52,957 nucleotides of DNA from positions 1 through 52,957 of the forward strand of contig CADCVR010000078.1 of assembly GCA_902806205.1 (NCBI GenBank), in the 5' to 3' direction. This stretch comes from an uncultured Solirubrobacteraceae bacterium. Its GTDB lineage: Bacteria > Actinomycetota > Thermoleophilia > Solirubrobacterales > Solirubrobacteraceae. Positions within the stretch are counted from its first letter, which is position 1, and every line of letters starts with the position of its first letter. The notes under the pieces are model-generated. The model was not told the DNA's origin. It made no database searches and was given only the letters and a program-made list of their open reading frames with translations. Below, piece after piece: positions 16,116 through 23,670 of the stretch. Both the position numbers and the translations under genes were made by a program.

Positions 16116-16706
16116 ATGCCCACCATCGCCAAGTCCCGAATGCGCCGCGGCGCCGGAGAGGTGAGCGGGCTCGTCGAGCGCGCAGCCGCCCGCGACGACA
16201 CGGCGTGGCAGGAGCTCGTCGACGAGTTCGGCGGCCTGGTGTGGTCGATCACGCGGTCGCACAGGCTGGCCGACCAGGACGCCGCGGACGTCTCCCAGAC
16301 GACGTGGCTGCGGCTCGTCGAGCACGTCGAGCGCTTGCAGGAGTCCCACCACGTGGGCGCGTGGCTGGCGACGACAGCGCGGCGCGAGAGCCTCCTGACG
16401 ACGCGGCGCTCGGCCCGCCTGGTCCCGGCGGGCGACGACTTGCCCGAGCTCGCAGACGACGCCCCGGCCCACGATGCGCGACTGCTCGAGCAGGAGCGCG
16501 ACGACGCGCTGTGGGCGGCGTTCGACCGCCTGGACGAACGTGACCGCACCCTCCTGCGCCTGGTCGTGACCGAGCCATCGCCGAGTTATGAGAAGGTCGG
16601 TGCGGCGCTCGACATGCCCGTCGGGAGCATCGGCCCCACGCGTGGCCGCGCGCTCGCGCGCCTGCGCGACCAGATCGAGGACGCCGAGCTCCTCCAGGCC
16701 GTCTGA
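16116..16706 (+). CDS. ECF-family RNA polymerase sigma factor
   Basis: The gene encodes 196 residues. Region 2 is visible as FGGLVWSITRSHRLADQDAA followed by DVSQTTWLRLVEHVERL, with the -10 recognition helix. Region 4 is FDRLDERDRTLLRLVV followed by SYEKVGAALDMPVGSIGPTR and LARLRDQI. No extra C-terminal SnoaL-like domain or adjacent anti-sigma gene is seen. ATG 16116 is used; GTG 16110 two codons upstream is an alternative. The gene is divergent from the cyclooxygenase-like gene (171 bases between starts) and convergent with the vanadium haloperoxidase gene. Being inside the cluster, it is a candidate regulator of the peroxidases, but no promoter consensus could be matched. Confidence 0.93.
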   Translation: MPTIAKSRMRRGAGEVSGLVERAAARDDTAWQELVDEFGGLVWSITRSHRLADQDAADVSQTTWLRLVEHVERLQESHHVGAWLATTARRESLLTTRRSARLVPAGDDLPELADDAPAHDARLLEQERDDALWAAFDRLDERDRTLLRLVVTEPSPSYEKVGAALDMPVGSIGPTRGRALARLRDQIEDAELLQAV

Positions 16707-16729
16707 GCGCTCCCGCAGGAGCCGGCGCG

Positions 16730-16758
16730 GCCGGTGGCGTCCCCCCGACGCCACCGGC
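16730..16758. terminator. bidirectional hairpin between convergent genes
   Basis: GCCGGTGGCGTC (16730-16741) pairs perfectly over 12 bp with GACGCCACCGGC (16747-16758) around a CCCCC loop. It sits between the stops of the ECF sigma gene and the haloperoxidase gene, so it can serve both strands. Confidence 0.8.
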
Positions 16759-16773
16759 TTAACCGCCCCCCGG

Positions 16774-18015
16774 CTAGATCGGGCGCAGCACGTTGTCGGC
16801 GACGTACTCGCCGAGCGCGTTGCCCGAGTGGAACCCGTGATCGCCGTCCCACTGGAAGTGCACGCCCAGGTACACCCGGCTGCGGGCGTTCTCGCGCGCG
16901 GCCTCGGTGAAGCTGTTGAACGTCCGCTCCACCCCCGCGGGCAGGTTCGGGTCCTCGGTCGTGGCGGTGAACGTGACGTTGTCCGTGTCGAAGTACCGGC
17001 GCATGATCGCCGCATGCACGGCCCCGAACGTCGCGTGCCCGGAGACGTAGGCCGGGAACGGCGGCGAGAAGTGCTTGTTGTTCGCCGGGTTCTTCAGCAG
17101 TGGCTTCCAGTTCGCCTGGGCGGTCGTCGCCGGGTTGCCGTCGGTCGCCGCGAGCTTGATCGCCGTCTCCGGGCGCCAGAGGTCGAGGTGGGTGTCGTAC
17201 TTGGCGTCCCAGGCGACCACCGAGGCGTCCGCCATGCCCAGCGCGACGAGCGCGAACAGGCGGGCGTTCTCGACGAGGTCCAGGCCCTTCTGGTCGGACA
17301 CGACCTTGGTGATCTCGAACAGCTGTCCGGGCGGCTTGTACGTCCCGTCGAGGTCGTTGGCCCAGAACAGCGCGATCTCGGTCTCCTCGGAGGTCCGGGT
17401 CGCCGAGTTGCTGCGCCCGAGCTCCTTGACCTCGTCGAACTGCGCCGTGTACTCGGGGCTCGTGAGCATCTCGGCCTTGGAGACGTAGCCGCCGGGCTGC
17501 GGCGGACGGAACGACTGGCCGTAGGGCGAGCAGAACGGCTTGAGGTTCCCCCAGTTCGGGCCGGCCGCCGGGCCGGTGCCGGTCGGTCTCCAGTCGCCCG
17601 CACTGGTGCCCGGGACGTAGGGGGCGTTGTCGTCGGCACCGTCGCCGCGGCGCTTGGCGATCATCGCCGCGGCGGTCGCCGTGCCGACGGCCTCGCCACC
17701 CGCGACATCGGCGCCGGGGTCGAGCGCGGCGATCGCGGCCGACAGGCGGGTGGCGAGCGGCACGGTCGTGCTCGGGAACGCTGCCGCGAGGGTGTCGTGA
17801 GCCGCATGGGCCACCGCGGCCTCGATCGACGCCGTGGGTGCGGCGGGGACCGAGGCGAGGTAGGGACGGTGCGTCGACGGCGCGATCGAGCTGACCGCGT
17901 CGTACATCGAGGCGTGCATCATCGCGCCGCCACGGGCGATGGGGCCGGGAGGGCCGCCGACCTGGCGGACGACCTCGAGGAGCACGTCGTTCCAGTGGGT
18001 GATGGCATCGGGCAT
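16774..18015 (-). CDS. vanadium-dependent haloperoxidase (PAP2-type)
   Basis: The gene encodes 413 residues. The vanadate site is visible: Lys272 and Arg281 in KYDTHLDLWRPETAI, Ser325-Gly326-His327 in PAYVSGHATFG, and Arg380 and His386 in SRVYLGVHFQWDGDHG. The six-residue Arg-His spacing is the same as in fungal vanadium chloroperoxidase. Enzymes of this group use hydrogen peroxide to oxidise halides to hypohalous acid, or act as related phosphatases. No signal peptide is evident (MPDAITHWNDVLLEVV). ATG 18015 has a strong AGGAGAAG ribosome site. The gene is convergent with the ECF sigma gene. Together with the two haem peroxidases it makes a third peroxide-using enzyme within 9 kb. Confidence 0.95.
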   Translation of the reverse strand: MPDAITHWNDVLLEVVRQVGGPPGPIARGGAMMHASMYDAVSSIAPSTHRPYLASVPAAPTASIEAAVAHAAHDTLAAAFPSTTVPLATRLSAAIAALDPGADVAGGEAVGTATAAAMIAKRRGDGADDNAPYVPGTSAGDWRPTGTGPAAGPNWGNLKPFCSPYGQSFRPPQPGGYVSKAEMLTSPEYTAQFDEVKELGRSNSATRTSEETEIALFWANDLDGTYKPPGQLFEITKVVSDQKGLDLVENARLFALVALGMADASVVAWDAKYDTHLDLWRPETAIKLAATDGNPATTAQANWKPLLKNPANNKHFSPPFPAYVSGHATFGAVHAAIMRRYFDTDNVTFTATTEDPNLPAGVERTFNSFTEAARENARSRVYLGVHFQWDGDHGFHSGNALGEYVADNVLRPI

Positions 18016-18144
18016 GAGCTGCTTCTCCTATGGGTCAGAGGGGCCGCGGGATGCGACCGTCGGAGAAGTGGAGCCGCGGGGCGCGCTTCAGATACGTCCG
18101 AAGCGAGATTCCGGGGAAAAAGTCCGTCTTGCGGGCCCCATCCC

Positions 18145-18168
18145 TCGCTCGCCGAGGTCGGCGAGCGA
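18145..18168. promoter_or_regulatory. 24-bp palindrome upstream of haloperoxidase
   Basis: TCGCTCGCCGA (18145-18155) and TCGGCGAGCGA (18158-18168) are perfect 11-bp inverted repeats separated by GG, 130 bases upstream of the haloperoxidase start. No T tract follows on either side, so an operator is as likely as a terminator for the small minus-strand frame upstream. Confidence 0.45.
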
Positions 18169-18201
18169 CGCGTCACCCGCACGTTGCACGCGCGCCGCAC
18201 G

Positions 18202-18336
18202 TCATTCGTGCGGCTCGCGGCCGACCAACGGCACCCGGCGCATCCAATGCCCTCGCTGCCAGGCGTTGAAGCCAGACCCGGTCCCTACGGGGTCGGGGTG
18301 ATACGCAAACTCGGGGAGGGGCTCGGACTCGCTCAT
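18202..18336 (-). CDS. 44-residue frame resembling the N-terminus of CbrC/UPF0167 proteins
   Basis: From ATG 18336 the frame reads MSESEPLPEFAYHPDPVGTG and then GFNAWQRGHWMRRVPLVGRE before a stop. The LPxFxYHPDPxxTGS segment is the usual beginning of CbrC/UPF0167 proteins, but the Cys-rich remainder (about 150 residues) is missing. It is probably a truncated remnant. It lies between two copies of a 30-bp direct repeat, the downstream copy forming its last codons. Low certainty. Confidence 0.35.
   Translation of the reverse strand: MSESEPLPEFAYHPDPVGTGSGFNAWQRGHWMRRVPLVGREPHE
18208..18237. repeat. 30-bp direct repeat, copy A
   Basis: This begins GTGCGGCTCGCGGCCGACCA and continues ACGGCACCCG. 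It matches copy B at 18360-18390 except for one substitution (A/G) and one extra G. The two copies are 122 bases apart and flank the CbrC-like mini-frame. Confidence 0.7.
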
Positions 18337-18359
18337 GGCGACCAGCGTCGCATCGGCAC

Positions 18360-18390
18360 GTGCGGCTCGCGGCCGGCCAACGGGCACCCG
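18360..18390. repeat. 30-bp direct repeat, copy B
   Basis: This begins GTGCGGCTCGCGGCCGGCCA and continues ACGGGCACCCG. It is the same orientation as copy A at 18208-18237 and lies just upstream of the CbrC-like start on the minus strand. A small tandem duplication is the simplest explanation. Confidence 0.7.
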
Positions 18391-18511
18391 AGTCACGCGA
18401 AATAAGTTCTCCTCGGGGGCGGTATCAGGGCGGCGGCCGGCCGCTCTTGTGGTTCGAGCGCTGCGGAACGACACGCCGCGCGACCCACCACCACGACGCA
18501 CAAGGAACTCC

Positions 18512-19129
18512 ATGCCCCAGCTCCAGTCCCCACGATCGATCATCAGCCACGAGCACCTGCACCTGACCTCCGGCCTCATCGCAGGCGTCAACCAGACGTT
18601 CCCCGCGCGCCTGCCGGGGCGTGCCGCTCCCGCCGACCGGCTCAAGGAGGGCCTCGACCGGCTCGACGCCTCCCTTCATCGCTGGCTCGTCGCCCACAGC
18701 ATCATGCTGCTGCGGGTGAGCCTCGGCCTCGTCTTCCTCGGGTTCGGGGCGCTCAAGCTGTTCCCCGGCGTCAGCCCCGCCGAGGATCTCGTCAAGGAGA
18801 CGACCAGCCTCCTGACCCTCGGCCTCATTCCCGGTCCGGTTGCGCTGGCAGGCGTGGCCGTCCTGGAGTGCAGCATCGGCCTGTGCCTGCTCACGGGGCG
18901 GGCGATGCGCGTCGCGATCTCCCTGCTGGCCGTGCAGATGGTGGGCATCCTCTCGCCCCTGGTGCTGCTCGCCCCCCGCCTGTTCGCCGGACCGGAGAAC
19001 GCGCCGACGCTCGAAGGTCAGTACGTGCTCAAGGACATCATCCTGGTCGCGGCCACGCTGGTCCTCGCGGCGACGCTCCGCGGCGGAAGGCTCGCGAGCG
19101 AGCCGGAGCCCTCGTCCCCGGGGCGGTAG
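18512..19129 (+). CDS. DoxX-like membrane protein
   Basis: The gene encodes 205 residues with four hydrophobic segments: about 68-85 (IMLLRVSLGLVFLGFGAL), 105-128, 133-155 and 178-196. The motif RVSLGLVFLGFGALKLFPG is characteristic of DoxX/YkgB-type four-helix proteins, membrane proteins of poorly known function often linked to redox stress. ATG 18512 has an AAGGA ribosome site 5 bases upstream. The first 60 residues are hydrophilic (SHEHLHLTSG...RLKEGLDRLDASLHRW). It lies at the right end of the oxidative cluster and is divergent from the haloperoxidase gene (about 500 bases between starts). A link with the peroxidases is suggested only by position. Confidence 0.8.
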   Translation: MPQLQSPRSIISHEHLHLTSGLIAGVNQTFPARLPGRAAPADRLKEGLDRLDASLHRWLVAHSIMLLRVSLGLVFLGFGALKLFPGVSPAEDLVKETTSLLTLGLIPGPVALAGVAVLECSIGLCLLTGRAMRVAISLLAVQMVGILSPLVLLAPRLFAGPENAPTLEGQYVLKDIILVAATLVLAATLRGGRLASEPEPSSPGR

Positions 19130-19678
19130 TGCGCGTTTCGACGGGTCGGCGGCGGCGCGGGCGTGATCGCCCACGCCGCACGGCCGCGGTAGGCTTTACG
19201 AGAAGCTCTGCCGCTCCATGAGCGACGTGGCGATCTTCATGCGGGACGGCACGGCGTTGCACCCGGCGCCCCACGCCGTCGGGCCGTGAGACCCGCGGGA
19301 GCTGCAAGGCGGAGCGCCCGTCGCGCTCCTGGCCCGCGGTCCAGGCGCTGGCCCCCGGGATGCGATTCGCCCGCTGCACGTTAGAGTTCCTGTGGTCCCG
19401 TGCCGCTCGGGCCACTCGAGGTCGCTGCGAGCCTTCTCAAGCCCGGCAGTCGCTTCCGGGTCGCTGAAGCGCAGCCTCACCGCAGCGGGACGGCCCGTGC
19501 TGCTCGGACGCGCCGTCCTCCTGCGGCGCAGCAACCCCATGGTGCTCCCCGAAGACGCCGAGTGGTCTGAGGGCCGTCCGTGCGAGGGCCCTGAAAACAG
19601 CGTCGCCCGGCCGCTGCCGGCCGGCGGTGAGAGCATCCACCGGACCGGGATGGAGTTCGCTACGCGGGTGGGACGCGA
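19130..19678. other. 549-base stretch with no convincing gene
   Basis: Short frames here (for example a 23-codon frame from ATG 19218) have no recognisable relatives and unusual composition. Given the remnants on both sides, this is probably decayed coding DNA. Confidence 0.4.
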
Positions 19679-20203
19679 TCCGGCGGCGGCAACGACGCCT
19701 TCGGCGGGACGATCGTGAAACGGGTGCGCTTCGCCGTCGAGGTCGCCGAGGCATGCGCGGACGCGATCGGGGCCGAGCGCGTGGCGATCCGCCTGTCGCC
19801 CGGCACCGACATCTGGGACGTCGTCGAGAACGACGTGCCCGAGCTCTACAGCGCTCTGTTCGCGCAGCTCGAGCGCCTCGGCCTCGCCTACGTGCACACG
19901 CTCGCCACCCACGGCGACCAGCTGTTCGACCAGTTGCGGCACGCGTGGAGCGGGACATTCATCGTCAATCCCTCGCCCGGCGTCGCCGGAGACCAGGCCG
20001 ACCGCGCCGCCGGCGAGCACTGGCTCGGGCGCGGTGCCGACCTCGTCGCCTTCGGGCGCGCGTACCTCGCCAACCCCGACCTCGTCGAGCGCTTCCGGCT
20101 CGGCGCGCCCGTCCGCCACGCCCAGCCCGACACGTACTACGGAGGCGGCGACGCCGGCTACATCGACTATCTCGGCCACCGGCATGTCAACCATTACGAC
20201 TGA
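19679..20203 (+). pseudogene. old yellow enzyme (NADH:flavin oxidoreductase) C-terminal half
   Basis: The frame runs from about 19679 (GGNDAFGGTIVKRVRF, matching the YGGSxENRxRF segment of OYE family enzymes). It continues through VAIRLSPGTDIWD, LAYVHTLATHGDQL, GTFIVNPSPGV and HWLGRGADLVAFGRAYLANP, which is the FMN-phosphate site and final strand, and ends at TYYGGGDAGYIDY. This is a normal C-terminus. The N-terminal 190 or so residues with the catalytic His pair and first FMN contacts are absent upstream. GTG 19715 could be used as a start, but the product would lack half the barrel, so it is best treated as a truncated gene. Confidence 0.82.
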
Positions 20204-20259
20204 CCGCCGAACAAGAACCGCAAACGAAGCACCTGCACTACACGAGGCACGATCGTGAC
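20204..20259. other. short spacer between OYE and IS1595 remnants
   Basis: Nothing recognisable. The frame of the OYE remnant ends at 20203 and the transposase-like sequence begins near 20260. Confidence 0.3.
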
Positions 20260-20385
20260 GGGGTGCCGTGGCCCGGGTTCCCTCGTTCGATCGTGGGCTT
20301 CCAGGCTCGCTTTGCGACCGAGGACGACTGCCGCGCCTACCTCTCTGCTGCCGGTGGCCGGATGGGTTCCTGCCCCGGCTGTGAG
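20260..20385 (+). pseudogene. IS1595-type transposase, N-terminal remnant
   Basis: The plus strand encodes PRSIVGFQARFATEDDCRAY followed by L, then RWPDGF in a neighbouring frame, then CPGCE back in the first frame. The pattern F..RF.TE..C..YL...RWPDGF.CP.CG is the start of IS1595/ISXO2-like transposases, leading into their zinc ribbon. The piece has compensating indels and stops within the ribbon, so it is a dead fragment of about 42 codons. It marks the right side of the accessory region with a second mobile-element trace. Confidence 0.65.
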
Positions 20386-20447
20386 CGGGGAGCAGCGTCG
20401 CAGGCGCATCCGCGCGCGAGAGGGCCGACCGAGATGGGCGCGCTCAC

Positions 20448-21647
20448 TCAGGCGACGAGCGCCGCTTCGACCGGGGAGCGGCCGCGGGCTCGGGGCGTGA
20501 GCCGGACGTCTCCGAGGAATCGTTGCAGCCGGTCGGCCTCTGCCTCGATGGCCGCGACGCCTTCGGCACCGACATCCTCGACAAGCTCGTGGACGACCTC
20601 GCCGGTCGGGCGCTGGGCCCAGCCGCCGACGACCCGGCCGCTCCACCAGACCGTGGGCGAGGCGTTGCCCGTGCGGTCGAAGAGCCGCGGGCCGTGGTCG
20701 GCGAGGTAGAACTCGCGGCCCTTCCAGCCCATCGTCGTCGGGTCGAGCGCCGGGAGCAGGGCGGCCCAGGGCGCGGGCGGCGGCGTCGGCTCCAGGTCGT
20801 CGTCGGGGAGGGCGACGCCGGGCACGCCCGCGCAGTCGACCTCGACCGCGCCGGCGGCGGCGAGAGCGGTACGGGTCGTGCCGACGCCCCAGCCCGTCCA
20901 CCAGCGCAGGTCCTCTGCCGGCGCCGGGCCGAACGCCCGCAGCCAACCCCTCGCGAGTTCCGTGCGGGCGTCCGCGGTGGTGAGGGCCGGCACGGCCGCC
21001 GGCGACCAGGCGTCCATCACCGCCCAGCGGAACTGCGTCGAGGCCCAGGTGCCCTTCGGGCGGACCCGCACGGCCCGGCCGTCGGCGCCGAGGATCGTGA
21101 GGATGCGGCTGCCGAGCTTCTGCCGCGCGGCGTACTTCGTGTCGCGGCCCGGCACCAGGATCGTGCGCAGCCGGGCGTCCCTCGCGCAGAGGTCGGTCGC
21201 GCTGAGCTGTCCGCCCGCTCGAAGTGCGTCGACGGCGGCGTGCTCGACCTCCGTGAGCCACGCGCCGACGTCCTCGGGGAGCTCACCGTCCTCGGGCTCG
21301 GCATGGGCGAGCATCTGCAGGAGCTTTCGCCGCTCACGCGCGGCGACGTCGCGGCCGCAGGCAGCGAGGATGGTCGCCGCGGTGTCGGGCGGCGCGGCGA
21401 AGACGGTGCGCCGCATGCCCATGACCCGGACAAGGGTGCGGTCGCCGTAGAGGGCGCGCTCGACCTCCTCGACGCCCCCGGCGCGCATCCGCGACCAGGC
21501 GGACAGGAAGACGGACGCGGGGTCCGTGCTGTGCAGGGCGACGACTGCGGCGGCGGCCGCGACGGGGTCCTCCGCGCGCTCGGCGTGGGCGAGGCGGTGG
21601 CGCACTCCGAGCCGGGCGCGCCGCTCCGCGTCAGTGAAGCGCCGCAC
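20448..21647 (-). CDS. winged-helix DNA-binding protein, AlkZ-like DNA glycosylase family
   Basis: The gene encodes 399 residues of the HTH_42/AlkZ-like family: RHRLAHAERAEDPVAAAAAV, VALHSTDPASVFLSAWSRM, RTLVRVMGMRRTVFAAP, and near the C-terminus TMGWKGREFYLADHGPRLFD and NASPTVWWSGRVVGGWAQR. AlkZ removes interstrand crosslinks made by azinomycin; many paralogues have unknown substrates. The canonical catalytic QxQ motif of AlkZ was not located by eye, so activity is uncertain. GTG 21647 has a GGAGG ribosome site about 10 bases upstream, lying inside the remnant regulator frame that overlaps by 17 bases. The gene looks intact and may be the first complete gene to the right of the cluster debris. 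Confidence 0.85.
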   Translation of the reverse strand: MRRFTDAERRARLGVRHRLAHAERAEDPVAAAAAVVALHSTDPASVFLSAWSRMRAGGVEEVERALYGDRTLVRVMGMRRTVFAAPPDTAATILAACGRDVAARERRKLLQMLAHAEPEDGELPEDVGAWLTEVEHAAVDALRAGGQLSATDLCARDARLRTILVPGRDTKYAARQKLGSRILTILGADGRAVRVRPKGTWASTQFRWAVMDAWSPAAVPALTTADARTELARGWLRAFGPAPAEDLRWWTGWGVGTTRTALAAAGAVEVDCAGVPGVALPDDDLEPTPPPAPWAALLPALDPTTMGWKGREFYLADHGPRLFDRTGNASPTVWWSGRVVGGWAQRPTGEVVHELVEDVGAEGVAAIEAEADRLQRFLGDVRLTPRARGRSPVEAALVA

Positions 21648-21855
21648 GCGGTTTCCTCCATAGGCGCGCCCACGGCGCCGCCTCGATCAGGTAGCCGAGT
21701 CCGCGGAGCTTGTCGACATCGCGGCGGATCGTGCGCGGAACGACGTCGACACGGTCGGCCGACTCGGGCCCAGACCACTCACGACGCTGCTGCAGGAGCT
21801 TCAGCAACGAAAGCACCCGGGACGACTCGGGATCGACACACGCACATGCTCGCAT
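21631..21855 (-). pseudogene. WYL/YafY-type regulator, N-terminal HTH only
   Basis: The frame reads RVLSLLKLLQQRREWSGPES, ADRVDVVPRTIRRDVDKLRG and LGYLIEAAPWARLWR, then stops. The first 55 residues are the winged HTH of YafY/WYL-domain repressors, whose usual motif is SxRTVRRDVDRLRELGY. The WYL ligand-binding domain (about 200 residues) that should follow is replaced by the AlkZ-like gene, which starts within the final codons. The start could be ATG 21855 or 21870. It is probably a truncated gene, although a stand-alone HTH protein co-expressed with the downstream gene cannot be excluded. Confidence 0.65.
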
Positions 21856-22169
21856 CCATGCGGCCAGCATCTGGCCGCGTTGCCGTCGGGCCTCGCGGTC
21901 GAGTCCCTGGCCGCACGAGCGACGACCGTCGCCGTGCGGCTGGCGAAAGGCACGCATCTCCTCGAGCAGCTGGCGCTCGCTCGCTGTCCCGAGATCAGAC
22001 GCTCACCGGGCCGGCCCGCCCACCGGCCTCAACTGTCGCCCAACCTTTCGGATTGCTTTACGTTCTTCGTGCAACGGCGACGTCAGCCACGCCGGGCGCG
22101 GGTCGCGCCGTTCGCGATCGGCCCACCGACGCCTGGGGCCGCGCACCCGACATCGGACGAGGAGCAACC
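21856..22169. other. intergenic region with promoter-like TACGTT for secreted protein
   Basis: No gene is evident. A TACGTT box at 22059-22064 in a locally AT-rich stretch is the best promoter candidate for the gene starting at 22170 and would give a leader of about 100 bases. Confidence 0.35.
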
Positions 22170-23660
22170 ATGGGGAAGCATCGAAATCATACGGTCACGA
22201 GGGTCAGGCGACTGAGCCTCTGCGCGCTTGGCGCGCTGGCGGCGGCGGCGCCGACGGCGAGCGCCGACACGGGCGCCCCGGTGTTCACCTGCCGTGGTAG
22301 TGCAGGGTACCTCGAGGTCGGGCCGCTGCCCCGTGTCGAGCCCGTCTCGGCCAACGCCGTGGCCCCGAGCACCGCCAATCCCGGAGGTGACACCGCGCAG
22401 TGTGCCAGCGACCGCGGCGGGCTGCCCTCCGTCGTCCTGCCCCCGGGTGACAACCCGGGCATACAGCTGACCCTCCAGGCACCGGTCGCCGAGACGAACA
22501 TCACACCCGAGCTCGGCCCCGCGCGCACCCAGACCGCCACGTCGAGTGCCGCCACCGCGCTGAACCCGCTCATGCTCAACGTCGGGCCGGCGCAATTCGT
22601 CATCCGCGCCGACGCCCTCACCTCGAGCGCCAGGGCGACATGCGTCAACGGCGCGCCGGTCCTGACCGGGACGAGCCAGGTGGTCCGCCTGAGCATCAAC
22701 GACACCGTCATCGACATCCCCACCAACCAGGACAACGTCGTCATCGACCAGCTTCAGCCGCTGCTGCGGATCGTCGCCAACGAGCAGGTCACGACGACCA
22801 ACCCCACGACGGGCGATCAGGCGCTGGTGCGTCGAGCACTGCACATCCAGGTGCTGCAGAGCGCGGGCGGTCCACCGGCGGCCAACATCGTGCTGGCCGA
22901 GTCCAAGGTCGACACCCACGGCGCGGTCTGCGCGCCGCCGCCCCCGCCGCCTCCGCCGCCGGCCTGTCCGGCGGGTTCGGTCGCGCAGCCCGGGAGCGCC
23001 CCGCTGGTCTGTGTCGAGACGCGGACGGCACCGTGCCCGGCGGGCTCGACGCCGGATCCCAACGCCGGCGGCGCGTGCGTGATCGTGCGCGAGGCTCCGG
23101 CGGTGCCGTGTCCGCGAGGGTCGATCGACGACCCGCGCTCCAACAACTGCGTCTTCATCGTGGAACGTCCGTGCCCGTCCGGTGCGAAGCCCGACCCGAC
23201 CACCCGCGTCTGCGTGGTGACCAGAGACGGCGGCAACACCAGCGGCAGCGGCGGAAACGGCAGGAACGGCTCCAACGGAGGAGTCGGCAGCGCCAACGGA
23301 CCCCGCGTGACCTGCGGACGCATCAGCATGCGTTTCGTGCGCAACGGGGGGCGGACGCTGACCAACCGCTTCGGGAAGCGCCTGGTGACCCGCGGGCGCC
23401 TGGTGACCTGCGGGTCCAACCGGTCGATCGTCGGGGCGCGGATCGACGTCGTCCACGTGCTCCCCGACGGGAGGCGGCTCACGAAGACGGGTCTGCGCTC
23501 GCGACCGGGCGGCAAGCTGACGCTCATCCTGCCGCTGAACCTGCGCTCCCGCAGGATCGAGTACGCCTACCGGCCGGACCTCAGGACCCGCCGGGTGTCC
23601 TCGCGCGCGAACCTGCGCCTCACGGTCCGCAGCAACCGCACGGGCCGCGTCCTGCGCTGA
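22170..23660 (+). CDS. secreted choice-of-anchor P-like protein with Cys repeats
   Basis: The gene encodes 496 residues. The start MGKHRNHTVTRVRRLSLCAL followed by an Ala-rich stretch ending TASA is a signal peptide. Residues about 35-255 resemble choice-of-anchor P domains (YLEVGPLPRV; RADALTSSARATCVNG; VVRLSINDTVIDIPTN; RALHIQVLQ; NIVLAESKV). Then comes a run of nine prolines and a set of four CPxGSxxDP-type repeats with paired Cys (about 265-345), a Ser/Gly/Asn-rich linker, and a basic C-terminal domain (about 375-496) rich in Arg with beta-strand periodicity. ATG 22170 has GAGGAGCAACC as ribosome site. The protein is probably surface-attached or exported; its function is unknown. A hairpin terminator follows. 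Confidence 0.8.
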   Translation: MGKHRNHTVTRVRRLSLCALGALAAAAPTASADTGAPVFTCRGSAGYLEVGPLPRVEPVSANAVAPSTANPGGDTAQCASDRGGLPSVVLPPGDNPGIQLTLQAPVAETNITPELGPARTQTATSSAATALNPLMLNVGPAQFVIRADALTSSARATCVNGAPVLTGTSQVVRLSINDTVIDIPTNQDNVVIDQLQPLLRIVANEQVTTTNPTTGDQALVRRALHIQVLQSAGGPPAANIVLAESKVDTHGAVCAPPPPPPPPPACPAGSVAQPGSAPLVCVETRTAPCPAGSTPDPNAGGACVIVREAPAVPCPRGSIDDPRSNNCVFIVERPCPSGAKPDPTTRVCVVTRDGGNTSGSGGNGRNGSNGGVGSANGPRVTCGRISMRFVRNGGRTLTNRFGKRLVTRGRLVTCGSNRSIVGARIDVVHVLPDGRRLTKTGLRSRPGGKLTLILPLNLRSRRIEYAYRPDLRTRRVSSRANLRLTVRSNRTGRVLR

Positions 23661-23670
23661 AGTCGCCGAC

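Noticed and set aside
16116-16706. Adjacent anti-sigma factor for the ECF sigma
   Set aside because: No membrane or zinc-binding anti-sigma frame is present on either side.
14355-17015. 886-codon frame extending the cyclooxygenase-like gene upstream
   Set aside because: The extra part runs antisense through the ECF sigma gene and its promoter; homology to PGHS begins near residue 40 from GTG 15944.
19218-19289. 23-codon frame MSDVAIFMRDGT... after a TAGGCT box
   Set aside because: It is too short and without relatives or a clear ribosome site; left as part of the unassigned stretch.
20000-22000. Search for a second copy of the tRNA-Thr 3' end as an attachment site
   Set aside because: I did not find a convincing partial copy by eye, so no att site is claimed.
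22083-23456. 457-codon minus-strand frame opposite the secreted protein gene
   Set aside because: Composition is Arg/Gly/Asp-rich as expected of an antisense frame; the plus strand has a signal peptide, ribosome site and terminator.
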